A stretch of 44,781 bases of DNA from VFKE01 sp031400955 (GTDB taxonomy: Bacteria; Verrucomicrobiota; Verrucomicrobiia; Verrucomicrobiales; Verrucomicrobiaceae), in NCBI GenBank assembly GCA_031400955.1, contig JANNQW010000285.1, forward strand, positions 1-44,781, given 5' to 3'. Under the pieces are notes generated by a model. It was not told the DNA's origin. It was given only the letters and a program-made list of their open reading frames with translations, and did not search any database. Below are positions 7,324 through 15,887 of this stretch, piece after piece. The position numbers and the translations under genes are program-made. Positions within the stretch are counted from its first letter, which is position 1; each line of letters opens with the position of its first letter.

Positions 7324-8415
7324 ATGATCGACGATACAAAACGGCGGAACGATACCGCTCTAGGCGGAAAGACGGTGGGTGAGCTTGCCGCTTATATTCA
7401 CGGCGAGCTCAGGACTGGCGGGGAAGGAACCCTGATCGGCGGTTTTGCATCATTGAACGATGCCAGATCCGGTGACTTGAGTTTTTTAACCAACGAGCGG
7501 CATCGAGAACAATTCACAAACACCAAAGCCAGCGCCGTGTTGGTCCCCGTGGATATGCATGGCCTTGGTTCTCACACCGTGTGCATTGCTGTGAACCTGC
7601 CAAGTAAGGCTTTTGGCACTCTGGTGGAAAAATATGGCTACATACCTCCGCCATTTATAGCCAAAGTGCATGAATCAGCCGTTATCGCGTCATCGGTCAT
7701 TTTCGATCCAACGCAGGTCGCCATAGGCGCTTGCGCTGTCATCGAGGATGGAGCGGAAATCGGCGAAGGAGTTCGAATTGGCCCGGGATGCTTCGTGGGC
7801 CGAAACGTGCGCATCGGCAGAAATTCAACATTGTTCGCCAATGTGACGGTTCAGGATGATTGCATGCTGGGTGAGCGTGTGATCCTGCACAGCGGGGTCG
7901 TGATTGGCGGGGACGGCTTTGGATACGAATTTGAAAACGGCAAACATCGCAAAGTTGCCCAGACCGGCATCGTGCAAATCGACAACGACGTGGAGATCGG
8001 CGCCAACAGCACTGTTGACCGGGCGCGCTTCGGCAGGACATGGATCGGAGAAGGCACCAAGATCGATAATCTGGTGCATGTCGGACATAACGCAGTCATC
8101 GGCAAACATTGCATTCTCGTCGCTTACGTCGCCATCGCCGGCAGCGCGGAGATCGGTGACTACGTGGTGATCGCCGGACAAGCCGCAGTGGCCGGGCATG
8201 TGACCGTAGGCTCCCGATCCACCTTGGGTGCGCGCTCAGGCGTCACCAAAGACCTCGCGCCCGATGCCACATACCTGGGTTTCCCTGCCGTCCCTTCGCG
8301 GACTGAACGACGCCGCATCGCTGCCATGGCTCGACTGCCCCAGCTCACACAAAGGGTGAAAGAAATCGAACGTCAGCTTCACAACCATTCCGGCCAGAAA
8401 ACTACGGGTGATTAG
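7324..8415 (+). CDS. lpxD: UDP-3-O-acylglucosamine N-acyltransferase (LpxD)
   Basis: Adds the N-linked acyl chain in lipid A synthesis, so the organism makes an LPS-type outer membrane. The N-terminal uridine-binding region (SLNDARSGDLSFLTNERH, residues about 43-60) is followed by a left-handed beta helix of hexapeptide repeats from about 115 to 320. The catalytic His is His255 in NLVHVGHNAVIG, and the GGDGFGYEF segment (195-203) matches the family. The C-terminal helix, LPQLTQRVKEIERQLH, is typical. The length of 363 is normal. No other lpx gene is present in the window. Confidence 0.95.
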   Translation: MIDDTKRRNDTALGGKTVGELAAYIHGELRTGGEGTLIGGFASLNDARSGDLSFLTNERHREQFTNTKASAVLVPVDMHGLGSHTVCIAVNLPSKAFGTLVEKYGYIPPPFIAKVHESAVIASSVIFDPTQVAIGACAVIEDGAEIGEGVRIGPGCFVGRNVRIGRNSTLFANVTVQDDCMLGERVILHSGVVIGGDGFGYEFENGKHRKVAQTGIVQIDNDVEIGANSTVDRARFGRTWIGEGTKIDNLVHVGHNAVIGKHCILVAYVAIAGSAEIGDYVVIAGQAAVAGHVTVGSRSTLGARSGVTKDLAPDATYLGFPAVPSRTERRRIAAMARLPQLTQRVKEIERQLHNHSGQKTTGD

Positions 8416-8631
8416 GGCGGCGAGCCCTGATGCATTCCTCCGGGAAAATGTGCCGGTGTATTTGGATGGCTGTGCCAATCATGGGCAGACGCAATACGCT
8501 CCGGGTCGCAATTTATTAAGTCCCGCATTATAGGATTGCATTCAGTCCATAAAGTATCTTGAGAGCAGCACAGGGAGATGATGCTGGAATGTCGTCGAGC
8601 AATTATCGAAATCGCCTGATTTCTGAAAACA

Positions 8632-11600
8632 TCAATCCGAGTGTTGCCGCGCAAGTTTGGCTGCAGCATCCTCAATCCAAGCGGCATCAGGAGCGGCATA
8701 AGGCCTGAAAGTTTCCAACTGGCCATCGTGCTCATTATAGAGAAGCGCGCGGTGGAGACCAAGATTGCCTGCCTTGGGCGAATCAATCAGGCTGGCGGAA
8801 TCATTCGCGCTCATCTGAAAGACCACGCGCATCTCAAATTCGGTGAGCGCCTTGCGGCTCAGGAAGCGGCCGACGTTGTTAAACGTGTCCACGCTGATGA
8901 TGAGATGAATGCCGAGGCTGGCACCCTCGCCAAGCAGCGCGCCCAGCTGCGCGCCGGGATTGCTTCCACCATCGTCACTGCTGGAAAAACTGAAGTCGTC
9001 TTCCTGCTTGAGCTTCTTAAATTTTTGCAGGCCATGAATGAACATAAACACCGGCGACGACGACCCGTCGCCGCCGCTTCGCATCTTAAATTCATTCGAA
9101 ATATCATTCATCACCTCACTCACCTCATGACTCCGCGCGATCGTCACTCCGTGCGGGATAGACCTGAAGATATTCTCCAGAAACTCCGCGTCCGGCGAAC
9201 CTGGCGCAGCGCTGTGGAAGAAGATAAACTTCGCGCTGCCAACGGGATGTTGTGCGGCCAGGGCCATGAGCGACAGCCCGAGCATGGTCATCGCGGCTTC
9301 CTCGCGCTGGCCGACGATGAGCAGATTGTTGCCGCTCTGGCGCTGGAAGACGGCTACAGTTGGACCCTTGATGGAATTCGGCGCGCCGAGCCAGCAGCGG
9401 GAGGCAGTTGGCGGCTTCTCGGGCTTCGCCTCCAGAACGGCAGCCAGCCCGTTGTTCTCGCGGATTTCCGCAGGCGCATTGCCTTCAAAAACAATCGGCG
9501 CCGCATGCCGGTCGTGACGTTCGTCAGCCAGTGACCGGATTTTATTTAAATACATATCGCGCTCATCATCGCCGATCCAGACCACCTGGAAAGGACTGTT
9601 GCCTTCGAGCGCGCCGGCAGCGTCATTGTAGATGCCTTCGCCCGGGCGCGAGAGCAGGCGCGGCGCGGAGTTATTCTCATCCATGATGAGGTAGGAGTCA
9701 GCCTCGTTGCACTGGAGCGCGATGCGGATGACCATCTGACCGAGCGTGGCGCGCGCGAGTGTATAAGCACCGCCGAGCGTCTGGGATCCCAGCAGCACAT
9801 GGATGCCGAATGCGCGGCCCTGACGCACGATGCGATCGAAGAGCACGGATGCGTTCTGTGCGATCTGATCATCCTCGGTGTAGAACTCCTGAAACTCATC
9901 AATGATGAGCAGCGTGCGCGGAATGGGCTCCTTGCCGCCCGCCTTTTTATAGCCTGCGATGTCCTGCACGCCCAGTTTGCGGAACATGTCGCCGCGACGT
10001 TTCAATTCCTCGTCCACGCGTTGCAAAACACTCAGACCAAACTCACGGTCGCTCTCGATGGCAACAACCCTGGCGTGCGGCAGCCGGTGGGTGGCGTAAC
10101 ACTTGAACTCAACACCTTTCTTGAAATCGATGAGGTAGAATTCAACCTGGTCGGGGCTGCATGCGAGCGAGAGGTTGGTGATGATGACGTGAAGAAGTGT
10201 GGACTTGCCAGAGCCAGTCTTGCCCGCGAGGAGCGCGTGCTGGCGCGTGGCTTTGCCGATGGCCAGATATTGCTGCTTCGTGGCACCCGTCCTGCCGATC
10301 GCGATCTTCAGTTCGTTCGTCGTGTCTGCCGTCCACAACTCCGATGGCTTCGGCGCGATCTGCGAGAAGGGAACCTCTACGCGGTTGGAATCAATGCTCG
10401 CCTTGCCAATCTTGTGCACGAGCGCTGCGGCAAGCTCTTCGTCGGAATACGATTCAAACTTCAGCGTTGCACCCGCATCAATCTGCTCGCGTCCGATAAC
10501 AAATGCCTTCCCTTCGCGCTTGAGACAAACACTGTTCCTGCGCAGTTCGTCCGGAGCCAGACCATCAGGCATCGACAGGCGCTGGTCCCAGTGCAGCAGA
10601 GTAAACACGCCGCAGCGTGGACCGCTCGCAATAATGCTCTGAAGGCGTTTGGCCGCAGTCTCGCTGAAGTTCGACGGAAAATCGGCGACGACGAGAAAAT
10701 GGTATTTCTCCGCGACACTGCCAGCATGAGCATTGTATTCCGAGATCGTCGCGTATTCATTGCGGAGATACATCTGGATCACCTTCTCGATATGCTCGTT
10801 AAGCTCCGCGAGTCGGTTATCGATCTGATCGTTTTGCGTCCAGATTTTCCGATTGATCAGGCTCTCCTCGTAATCGGCAAGATGCATCAGGCCGGCGAAA
10901 TTTTCTCCCAGTCCGACCGGATCAATGATGGTGAAAGCAAGCTTGCCAGGCGGATTGGCCGCGAGAAGGCGCAGGATCACCTGATTCAGCACCCCGGCAG
11001 AAAAATTTGACGCTGATTCGATGGTTTCAATCAGCAGCGAACCCTGCTGCGGAAATACGAGGGACAGCGGGAGCGAAACTTGCGATGCACCGGGCAAGGC
11101 CAGCCTCGGATCCTTCGGTAGGAATTCCTCGGGCTTCGCCAGATCAGCGTTGAGATGCGCAAACGGCGCAATAGGAGTGAACTCGGCTGGCGGACGCCAG
11201 TTCTCGACGAAGGATTTGTCCACGATCGGGAAACACGCAGTCACCTCGGCGTTCAACTTTGCGATTTCATCATAAAGGGGCACGATCTCATGCTTCCATG
11301 AAACTTCGATTTCGTTCCAACGCCGGATATCTTCAGCGACGAGTGCGCTCATGTCCTTCTGGCGCGCCACGTCGCGCTCACCCTGACTCGATACGGCATC
11401 TCCAGTCAATTGACCGAGACTGGAGTCGCGCGCTGAATCAATCTTCGCGAGCCTGGCCCGGAGCAATTCCTCGTTCTTCGCCAGCGCCTGCGGAACCTGC
11501 GCGGCAAGCTTTGTTTCGGCGGACTGCCTGAAATCTGATTCGATGCCGTCAGCAAAGATTTTCTCCTCATCAATTGTCGCGCAGTCACGGTCGCACTGTT

Positions 11601-12531
11601 CCTGCAACCGGCGGCGGTCGGCATCGCTGAATCCGCCAGTCGCAGCCTCGCACGCAACAGCCAGCCGCCTGGCGTCCGCAAGATGGTTCGATATCTCCGT
11701 GGCCAGAGGGCGCGCCTTGCCGATGCCCATCTGGTAGATGATGACCAGTAACAGAGTCAGTGCCGCCGCGACAATGCCTGAAACTCCCAGGGATAATGAA
11801 GTTTGTATTTGCGGACTCAGCGCGTAGGCGAGCCCGATGGAGACAACGAGAATGCCGAGAAAGATGATGAAGGGCGAAACGGAGCTGAAGAATCGAGGCA
11901 GCGGAAATTCAGCGAATTCATCCAGCTTCAAGTCCGCGATCTTCAGGTGTTCCTGCAAGTCGGCAAGCATCGCGCCAGGCTCCGCGCTCTCGCCTTCGGT
12001 CACGCGACGCTTTCGCTTCAGCATTCGCTGGAAGGCTCCGCAGCCGCCAAAACTCTGCCGCACACTGCGCTCGAGTATGACCAATTTTTCACGCTGCGTT
12101 TCAAGCTGCGGCAGAAAACTAGGAATCCCGGTGCCTGCGGATTCAATGTCCGCAGCCGTCTGCCGCTCGATCTTGAATCGCCTCATCTGCAGAGCACCGA
12201 GCCACTCAGTGCGGGCCTGCTTCGCCCGTCGCGGAATGTTGCGCAAGATTACGAGTTGCAGCCGCTCGATACGTGCTTTGCGATTTGCGGAACGCGTGCG
12301 GATGCGCTGCTCCTCCACGTCGAACTTCGCGCGCGCCTCTTCAAACTGTTTCACCAATCCGGCCTCCGTCTGATCCGTAGCACCCTGGTGCCCTTGCTCA
12401 ATGGCGTAACGCCGCGCCTTGAGTTCGCGCACCATCGTCTCCTCCCGCTTCGCAAAATCGGTGATGCATTTTCTCAGCCCGCCCAGCAATTCCAGGCTCT
12501 GGCTGACCCGCAGCTCCATTCCGTTACTCAC
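8632..12531 (-). CDS. Membrane FtsK/SpoIIIE-family ATPase, EssC/EccC-like
   Basis: 1299 residues. Order of parts: an N-terminal helical/coiled-coil region (1-210); two transmembrane helices (about 219-239 and 244-268); a second coiled-coil region (about 290-460); and three ATPase-like modules. Module 1 (about 550-700) has no P-loop. Module 2 is intact: Walker A LAGKTGSGKST with Lys776 and Walker B LLIIDEF with Asp878/Glu879. Module 3 (about 1047-1299) is degenerate: VGQREEAAM in place of Walker A and FMFIHGL in place of Walker B. One membrane anchor plus serial FtsK domains is the plan of the type VII secretion motor EssC/EccC, and WXG100-like proteins are encoded just upstream. No FHA domain is seen. 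I choose the GTG at 12531 because AGGAG lies 5 bases upstream; an ATG at 12519 is the alternative. DNA-pumping FtsK is less likely, given the missing gamma domain and the neighbours. Confidence 0.85.
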   Translation of the reverse strand: MSNGMELRVSQSLELLGGLRKCITDFAKREETMVRELKARRYAIEQGHQGATDQTEAGLVKQFEEARAKFDVEEQRIRTRSANRKARIERLQLVILRNIPRRAKQARTEWLGALQMRRFKIERQTAADIESAGTGIPSFLPQLETQREKLVILERSVRQSFGGCGAFQRMLKRKRRVTEGESAEPGAMLADLQEHLKIADLKLDEFAEFPLPRFFSSVSPFIIFLGILVVSIGLAYALSPQIQTSLSLGVSGIVAAALTLLLVIIYQMGIGKARPLATEISNHLADARRLAVACEAATGGFSDADRRRLQEQCDRDCATIDEEKIFADGIESDFRQSAETKLAAQVPQALAKNEELLRARLAKIDSARDSSLGQLTGDAVSSQGERDVARQKDMSALVAEDIRRWNEIEVSWKHEIVPLYDEIAKLNAEVTACFPIVDKSFVENWRPPAEFTPIAPFAHLNADLAKPEEFLPKDPRLALPGASQVSLPLSLVFPQQGSLLIETIESASNFSAGVLNQVILRLLAANPPGKLAFTIIDPVGLGENFAGLMHLADYEESLINRKIWTQNDQIDNRLAELNEHIEKVIQMYLRNEYATISEYNAHAGSVAEKYHFLVVADFPSNFSETAAKRLQSIIASGPRCGVFTLLHWDQRLSMPDGLAPDELRRNSVCLKREGKAFVIGREQIDAGATLKFESYSDEELAAALVHKIGKASIDSNRVEVPFSQIAPKPSELWTADTTNELKIAIGRTGATKQQYLAIGKATRQHALLAGKTGSGKSTLLHVIITNLSLACSPDQVEFYLIDFKKGVEFKCYATHRLPHARVVAIESDREFGLSVLQRVDEELKRRGDMFRKLGVQDIAGYKKAGGKEPIPRTLLIIDEFQEFYTEDDQIAQNASVLFDRIVRQGRAFGIHVLLGSQTLGGAYTLARATLGQMVIRIALQCNEADSYLIMDENNSAPRLLSRPGEGIYNDAAGALEGNSPFQVVWIGDDERDMYLNKIRSLADERHDRHAAPIVFEGNAPAEIRENNGLAAVLEAKPEKPPTASRCWLGAPNSIKGPTVAVFQRQSGNNLLIVGQREEAAMTMLGLSLMALAAQHPVGSAKFIFFHSAAPGSPDAEFLENIFRSIPHGVTIARSHEVSEVMNDISNEFKMRSGGDGSSSPVFMFIHGLQKFKKLKQEDDFSFSSSDDGGSNPGAQLGALLGEGASLGIHLIISVDTFNNVGRFLSRKALTEFEMRVVFQMSANDSASLIDSPKAGNLGLHRALLYNEHDGQLETFRPYAAPDAAWIEDAAAKLARQHSD

Positions 12532-12736
12532 AGGCGCTCCTGACCTTTCTAAGAAAGACATCCAACTCCTCAATGGCCGTCCTCGCTTGCGAGACAAGAT
12601 TCGGGAGGTCTTCGAGATAATCACGTTCAAACTCGAGGCTCTTCACGTCCATCCAGTAGCCGCGCGTCTCCTGCCACTCTGTAGAGAGTTTTTTCACGGC
12701 TTCTTCAAGATTGGCGGAACTGACACGGGTGCTCAT
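12524..12736 (-). CDS. Small helical WxD-hairpin protein, WXG100-like
   Basis: 70 residues, starting MSTRVSSANLEEAVKKLS. It is predicted to be almost entirely helical. The centre has W-M-D followed by a Phe six residues after the Asp and Tyr-Leu four residues later (WMDVKSLEFERDYL). The same spacing occurs in the WXG100-like protein of this operon (WQDQEHEKFAEEFL), so it may be a second, shorter member of that fold. The frame is open further upstream, but that part is arginine-rich antisense-type sequence, so I use the ATG at 12736. The stop overlaps the start region of the FtsK gene by 8 bases. The functional assignment is inference from pattern and context. Confidence 0.6.
   Translation of the reverse strand: MSTRVSSANLEEAVKKLSTEWQETRGYWMDVKSLEFERDYLEDLPNLVSQARTAIEELDVFLRKVRSACE
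12537..12541 (-). promoter_or_regulatory. Ribosome binding site for the EssC-like gene
   Basis: AGGAG on the minus strand, five bases before GTG at 12531. The in-frame ATG at 12519 would be 17 bases away, so the site favours the GTG start. It lies inside the end of the upstream 70-codon gene, implying coupled translation. Confidence 0.6.
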
Positions 12737-12782
12737 GATGCGGGTCCAAAGAGTAATCGTTTCTGGACAAAGGCAAGCAAGG

Positions 12783-13304
12783 TCATGCAGTCTTATCGGA
12801 ATCCGCAGGCGGCGAAGGCGCCGACATCGGCGGCGGTGCCTCGGCATACGAATCAAGAATGCGCTGCGTCGCTTCAAGATAGGCAATGGCCTTGGGCATG
12901 GAATGTTCCAGGAACTGTCGCACGCTGTCGAGCTTCTTTACAAGTGGATCGGCAATGCGGTCGAAGTCCCGGTTCCAGATCTTCACGTTCTTCATTTTCA
13001 CTTCCGCCTCCTCGAAATGCCGCTTCGCCTTGCGCACCGCCTGCTCCTGCATCGTCAACGAATCTTTAAGAGTGGATAACTTCGCCGAGAACAACTCCTG
13101 CTGCGCCTGTTCGATCGCGCGCGTCCGTTTGCGGAGTTGCTCGGTCCAGTGCATGCGCTGGTCGTTCAGCACCCACTGCCGGGTGCGCGACACCTCCTCG
13201 CCCACCTGATCAATCGCCCGTCGCGCCCGCGTGACGAAGATGATGAGGCTCGCGCGAAATGATTCCAGCGCGTCCACGGATCGGACCTTGGCCTCGGTAG
13301 CCAT
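12783..13304 (-). CDS. Coiled-coil protein of the WXG100/FtsK operon
   Basis: 173 residues with no named family that I recognise. It is rich in Arg, Lys, Glu, Gln and Ala with heptad-like spacing across residues about 15-150 and is probably a long helical bundle; it ends in a Pro/Ala-rich tail (APPPMSAPSPPADS). The segment around residue 44 has W-x5-M-H-W (QWVLNDQRMHW), and a second Trp motif, KIWNRDFDRIADPLVKKL, follows near 108. There is no signal peptide or membrane segment. The gene starts three bases after the WXG100-like gene stops and precedes the 70-codon gene, so it belongs to the same transcript. It could be a chaperone, an adaptor or a secreted helical substrate. Confidence 0.7.
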   Translation of the reverse strand: MATEAKVRSVDALESFRASLIIFVTRARRAIDQVGEEVSRTRQWVLNDQRMHWTEQLRKRTRAIEQAQQELFSAKLSTLKDSLTMQEQAVRKAKRHFEEAEVKMKNVKIWNRDFDRIADPLVKKLDSVRQFLEHSMPKAIAYLEATQRILDSYAEAPPPMSAPSPPADSDKTA

Positions 13305-13307
13305 GGA

Positions 13308-13580
13308 TTAGCGTTGGTCGAGGTATTCCTCGATCCGCTGGGCCTTCCGCATGAGGTAAGGCGTGTGCTTTTCCGAAATCTCCACGAACTTCCGGATGAC
13401 TTTCATGGTGGTCAAAAATTCCTCGGCGAATTTCTCATGCTCCTGATCCTGCCAGGTGGCACCAAGCGCCGAGAAGCGCGCCTGAAGTGAGGAAGCTTTT
13501 TGTTGCGTGTCGTCGTTAAAGCGCTTCAACTCCTTGGCGAAGCGCCGCACCTCCTCGGGATCCATGATTGCCTGGGCCAT
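13308..13580 (-). CDS. WXG100-family protein (ESAT-6-like)
   Basis: 90 residues, the usual WXG100 size. Two predicted helices (about 7-37 and 46-88) are joined by a turn at ALGATWQDQEHEKF, where Trp-x-Asp stands in for Trp-x-Gly. The Phe six residues after the Asp and the preceding small residues fit the family. There are no cysteines and no signal peptide, as expected for type VII substrates. It is the first gene of a minus-strand operon that ends in an EssC-like ATPase, which strengthens the call. The ATG at 13580 is used; a second in-frame ATG (13565) is possible. The classical C-terminal YxxxD/E export signal is not obvious; YLMRKAQRIEEYLD near the end is the nearest candidate. Confidence 0.8.
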   Translation of the reverse strand: MAQAIMDPEEVRRFAKELKRFNDDTQQKASSLQARFSALGATWQDQEHEKFAEEFLTTMKVIRKFVEISEKHTPYLMRKAQRIEEYLDQR

Positions 13581-13677
13581 GTCAGATGATTAGCACCATG
13601 ATGCGCAAGTGCAAACGACGGGTGCATCCCGATGTTTCGCACTTGCCTAGTCGCGGCCCATTGACCAAGGTCGCTGA

Positions 13678-14931
13678 ATGAAACACCGCTTTCTCCTCTT
13701 CTTTGCCATTGCCGCATCGCTCGCATCCGTATCGGATTTACAATCCGCCGATGACAGCAATGACATCATCGGCCGCCTCCTCGAAGAAGGCCGGCTCGCG
13801 GAAGGACGCAAGGTTCTCGAGACTGCGCTTGCGACTGGTAAGAATGACTCCCTGCAGTTCCAGCTCGGCATCGCGCAATTTTTCGGCGCGCTGGAGAAAC
13901 TGGAACAGGACTGGCATCGCCTCGGCTTGCACGACTCGCTTTTTGGAGATCTGATCCCCTTTCTGCGCCTGCCCGTGCCGCAGAATGCAAAACCCGAACG
14001 CGTGACGAACGAATCCGGACGCAAAGCCATCAGCGACTTCATCGCCCGGCTCGGCGAGGTCGCAAACACACTCGCGAAGGTCAATGAAGACGCTCAGATA
14101 AAAGTAACGCTGCGGCCTGCGCTCGTGCGGCTTGATTTCAACGGCGACGGAAAAGCCGGTGAAGATGAATCCCTCTGGCAGGTATTCGTGCGACTCGTCC
14201 CCGGAGCGCGACTGGAACGTGCGGAGGTAGATGGCTTTGTCGTGAAGTTCGACCTGGGCGACGTGCGCTGGCTCCAGGGCTACTGCCATCTGCTCTCCGC
14301 CATCGGCGACATCATGCTCGCCCATGACACGGAAAAGCTCTTCCAGCACACCGCGCCGCTTTTCTTTGCAGATGCGGAAACCCCGTTCGACTTCCTACGT
14401 CATCGGGAGAAGAACCGCCAGGGCGGCATCTTCTCCCACAAGGATGATATTCTCGATGGCATCGCCTTCATCCATCTGCTGAACTTCCCCGTAAAGGAAC
14501 CGCAGCGCATGACCTCTGCGCTTCATCATCTGGAGGAGGTCACCAAGCTCAGCCGCCAGTCATGGAAGGCTATCATCGCCGAAACCGATGACGATCACGA
14601 GTGGCTGCCTAACCCAAAACAAACCAGCGTCCTCGGCAATTCCCAAGTTTCCCCGGAAATGATCAAGGGCTGGTTCGCCTTCCTCGATGAGATGGACGCC
14701 ATCCTGATAGGAAAATCACTCCTGCCCTTCTGGCGCGAGGCCGATGGCCGCGGCATCAATCTCCGCCGCGTCTTCACCGAGCCTAGCACGCTTGATTTGA
14801 TTCTCTGGATCCAGGGCACCGGTGCCGCGCCGTATCTGGAGAAAGGCACCGTCACCTCCCCGGATTTCTGGGAAACGACCAACCGTATCTTTCGCGGTGA
14901 ATTCCTCGGCTTCGCCATCTGGTTCAACTGA
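13678..14931 (+). CDS. Exported protein of unknown function with an EF-hand-like loop
   Basis: 417 residues. A signal peptide is evident (MKHRFLLFFAIAASLASV, cleaved near LQSA-DD). A helical segment resembling one or two TPR units follows (IGRLLEEGRLAEGRKVLETA), and at about residues 154-165 an EF-hand-type calcium loop, DFNGDGKAGEDE, with acidic or Asn residues at positions 1, 3, 5 and 12. The remainder matches no family I know. It is divergent from the WXG100/FtsK operon across a 97-base gap. Export would be by Sec, so it is not itself an obvious type VII substrate. Any functional link to that operon is based on position only. Confidence 0.75.
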   Translation: MKHRFLLFFAIAASLASVSDLQSADDSNDIIGRLLEEGRLAEGRKVLETALATGKNDSLQFQLGIAQFFGALEKLEQDWHRLGLHDSLFGDLIPFLRLPVPQNAKPERVTNESGRKAISDFIARLGEVANTLAKVNEDAQIKVTLRPALVRLDFNGDGKAGEDESLWQVFVRLVPGARLERAEVDGFVVKFDLGDVRWLQGYCHLLSAIGDIMLAHDTEKLFQHTAPLFFADAETPFDFLRHREKNRQGGIFSHKDDILDGIAFIHLLNFPVKEPQRMTSALHHLEEVTKLSRQSWKAIIAETDDDHEWLPNPKQTSVLGNSQVSPEMIKGWFAFLDEMDAILIGKSLLPFWREADGRGINLRRVFTEPSTLDLILWIQGTGAAPYLEKGTVTSPDFWETTNRIFRGEFLGFAIWFN

Positions 14932-14969
14932 CCACTTGCCAAAACGCACGTCCGTCCTAGCAGTTGCGC

Positions 14970-15887
14970 ATGAAACGCCACCTCCTTCTCCTTTGTGCAC
15001 TCGCCGCATTGCTCACGCCTAGTTTGTCTGCCGCAGACAAAATAAAAATCCTCATCGTGGATGGACAGAACAACCACAAGTGGAAAGAAACCACGCCCGT
15101 GATGGTGCACGCACTGGAAACCGCCGGCTGTTTCGCCGTGACCGTCAGCACCTCGCCAGACAACAAGGCGCCTAAAGAGGCGTGGAACGACTGGCATCCG
15201 AAGTTCAGCGACTACGCCGTGGTCGTGAGCAATTACAACGGACAGGACTGGCCTGAAGCCGTGCAGAAAGACTTCGAAGCCTTCGTGATGAACGGCGGCG
15301 GTTTCGTCTGCATCCACGCCGCCGACAATTCGTTTCCAAACTGGAAGGCATACAACGAGATGATCGGCGTCGGCGGCTGGGGTGGTCGCAATGAAAAGTC
15401 CGGACCCTGGCTCTATGTGAAAGACGGCAAGCTGTTCAAAGATGAATCACCGGGTTCTGGCGGTGGTCACGGAAAACAGCATGAGTTTATCGTCGAAATC
15501 CGCAATCCCGACCATCCCATCACCAAGGGCCTGCCAACGAAATGGATGCACGCCAAGGATGAGCTCTACAGCAAACTCCGCGGCCCCGCCGAAGTCGAAA
15601 TCCTCTCCACCTCGCTCTCCGACACCACCGGGAAAGACGAGCCCAATCTCATGGTTCGCAACTACGGCAAAGGTCGCGTCGTTCACAACACCCTCGGCCA
15701 TGCCGACTACTCCATGCTGGAGCGCGGTTTCTATCTCATCCTCCAGCGCAGTGCTGAATGGGCGGCGACGGGCGAGGTGAAGGCAACCATGAAAGTGCCC
15801 GCGGATTTCAACACGGCGGAGAAGGTGACGATTGTAACACTTGAAGGGCAGCCCAAACCGAATCCGCCAACGCCGAAGAAGCCTTGA
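14970..15887 (+). CDS. Secreted ThuA-domain protein
   Basis: 305 residues: a signal peptide (MKRHLLLLCALAALLTPSLSAAD) followed by a ThuA/glutamine-amidotransferase-like fold. The fold shows KILIVDGQNNHKWKETTP at the start, FVMNGGGFVCIHAADNSFP in the middle (residues about 106-124) and HPITKGLPTKWMHAKDELY later, with GKGRVVHNTLGH near the end. These are typical of the large secreted ThuA families of Verrucomicrobia and Planctomycetes, linked to sugar use, although their reaction is mostly unknown. I use the ATG at 14970; a TTG two codons upstream is also in frame. The next gene starts within its stop codon. Confidence 0.88.
   Translation: MKRHLLLLCALAALLTPSLSAADKIKILIVDGQNNHKWKETTPVMVHALETAGCFAVTVSTSPDNKAPKEAWNDWHPKFSDYAVVVSNYNGQDWPEAVQKDFEAFVMNGGGFVCIHAADNSFPNWKAYNEMIGVGGWGGRNEKSGPWLYVKDGKLFKDESPGSGGGHGKQHEFIVEIRNPDHPITKGLPTKWMHAKDELYSKLRGPAEVEILSTSLSDTTGKDEPNLMVRNYGKGRVVHNTLGHADYSMLERGFYLILQRSAEWAATGEVKATMKVPADFNTAEKVTIVTLEGQPKPNPPTPKKP

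Noticed and set aside
8416..8631. tRNA or small RNA in the gap after lpxD
   Set aside because: No cloverleaf, T-loop motif, hairpin with T run or conserved small reading frame could be seen.
9799..11010. 403-codon plus-strand open frame inside the FtsK-like gene
   Set aside because: It lies opposite a gene with clear Walker motifs, has no recognisable domain, and its composition is that of the complement of a high-GC gene.
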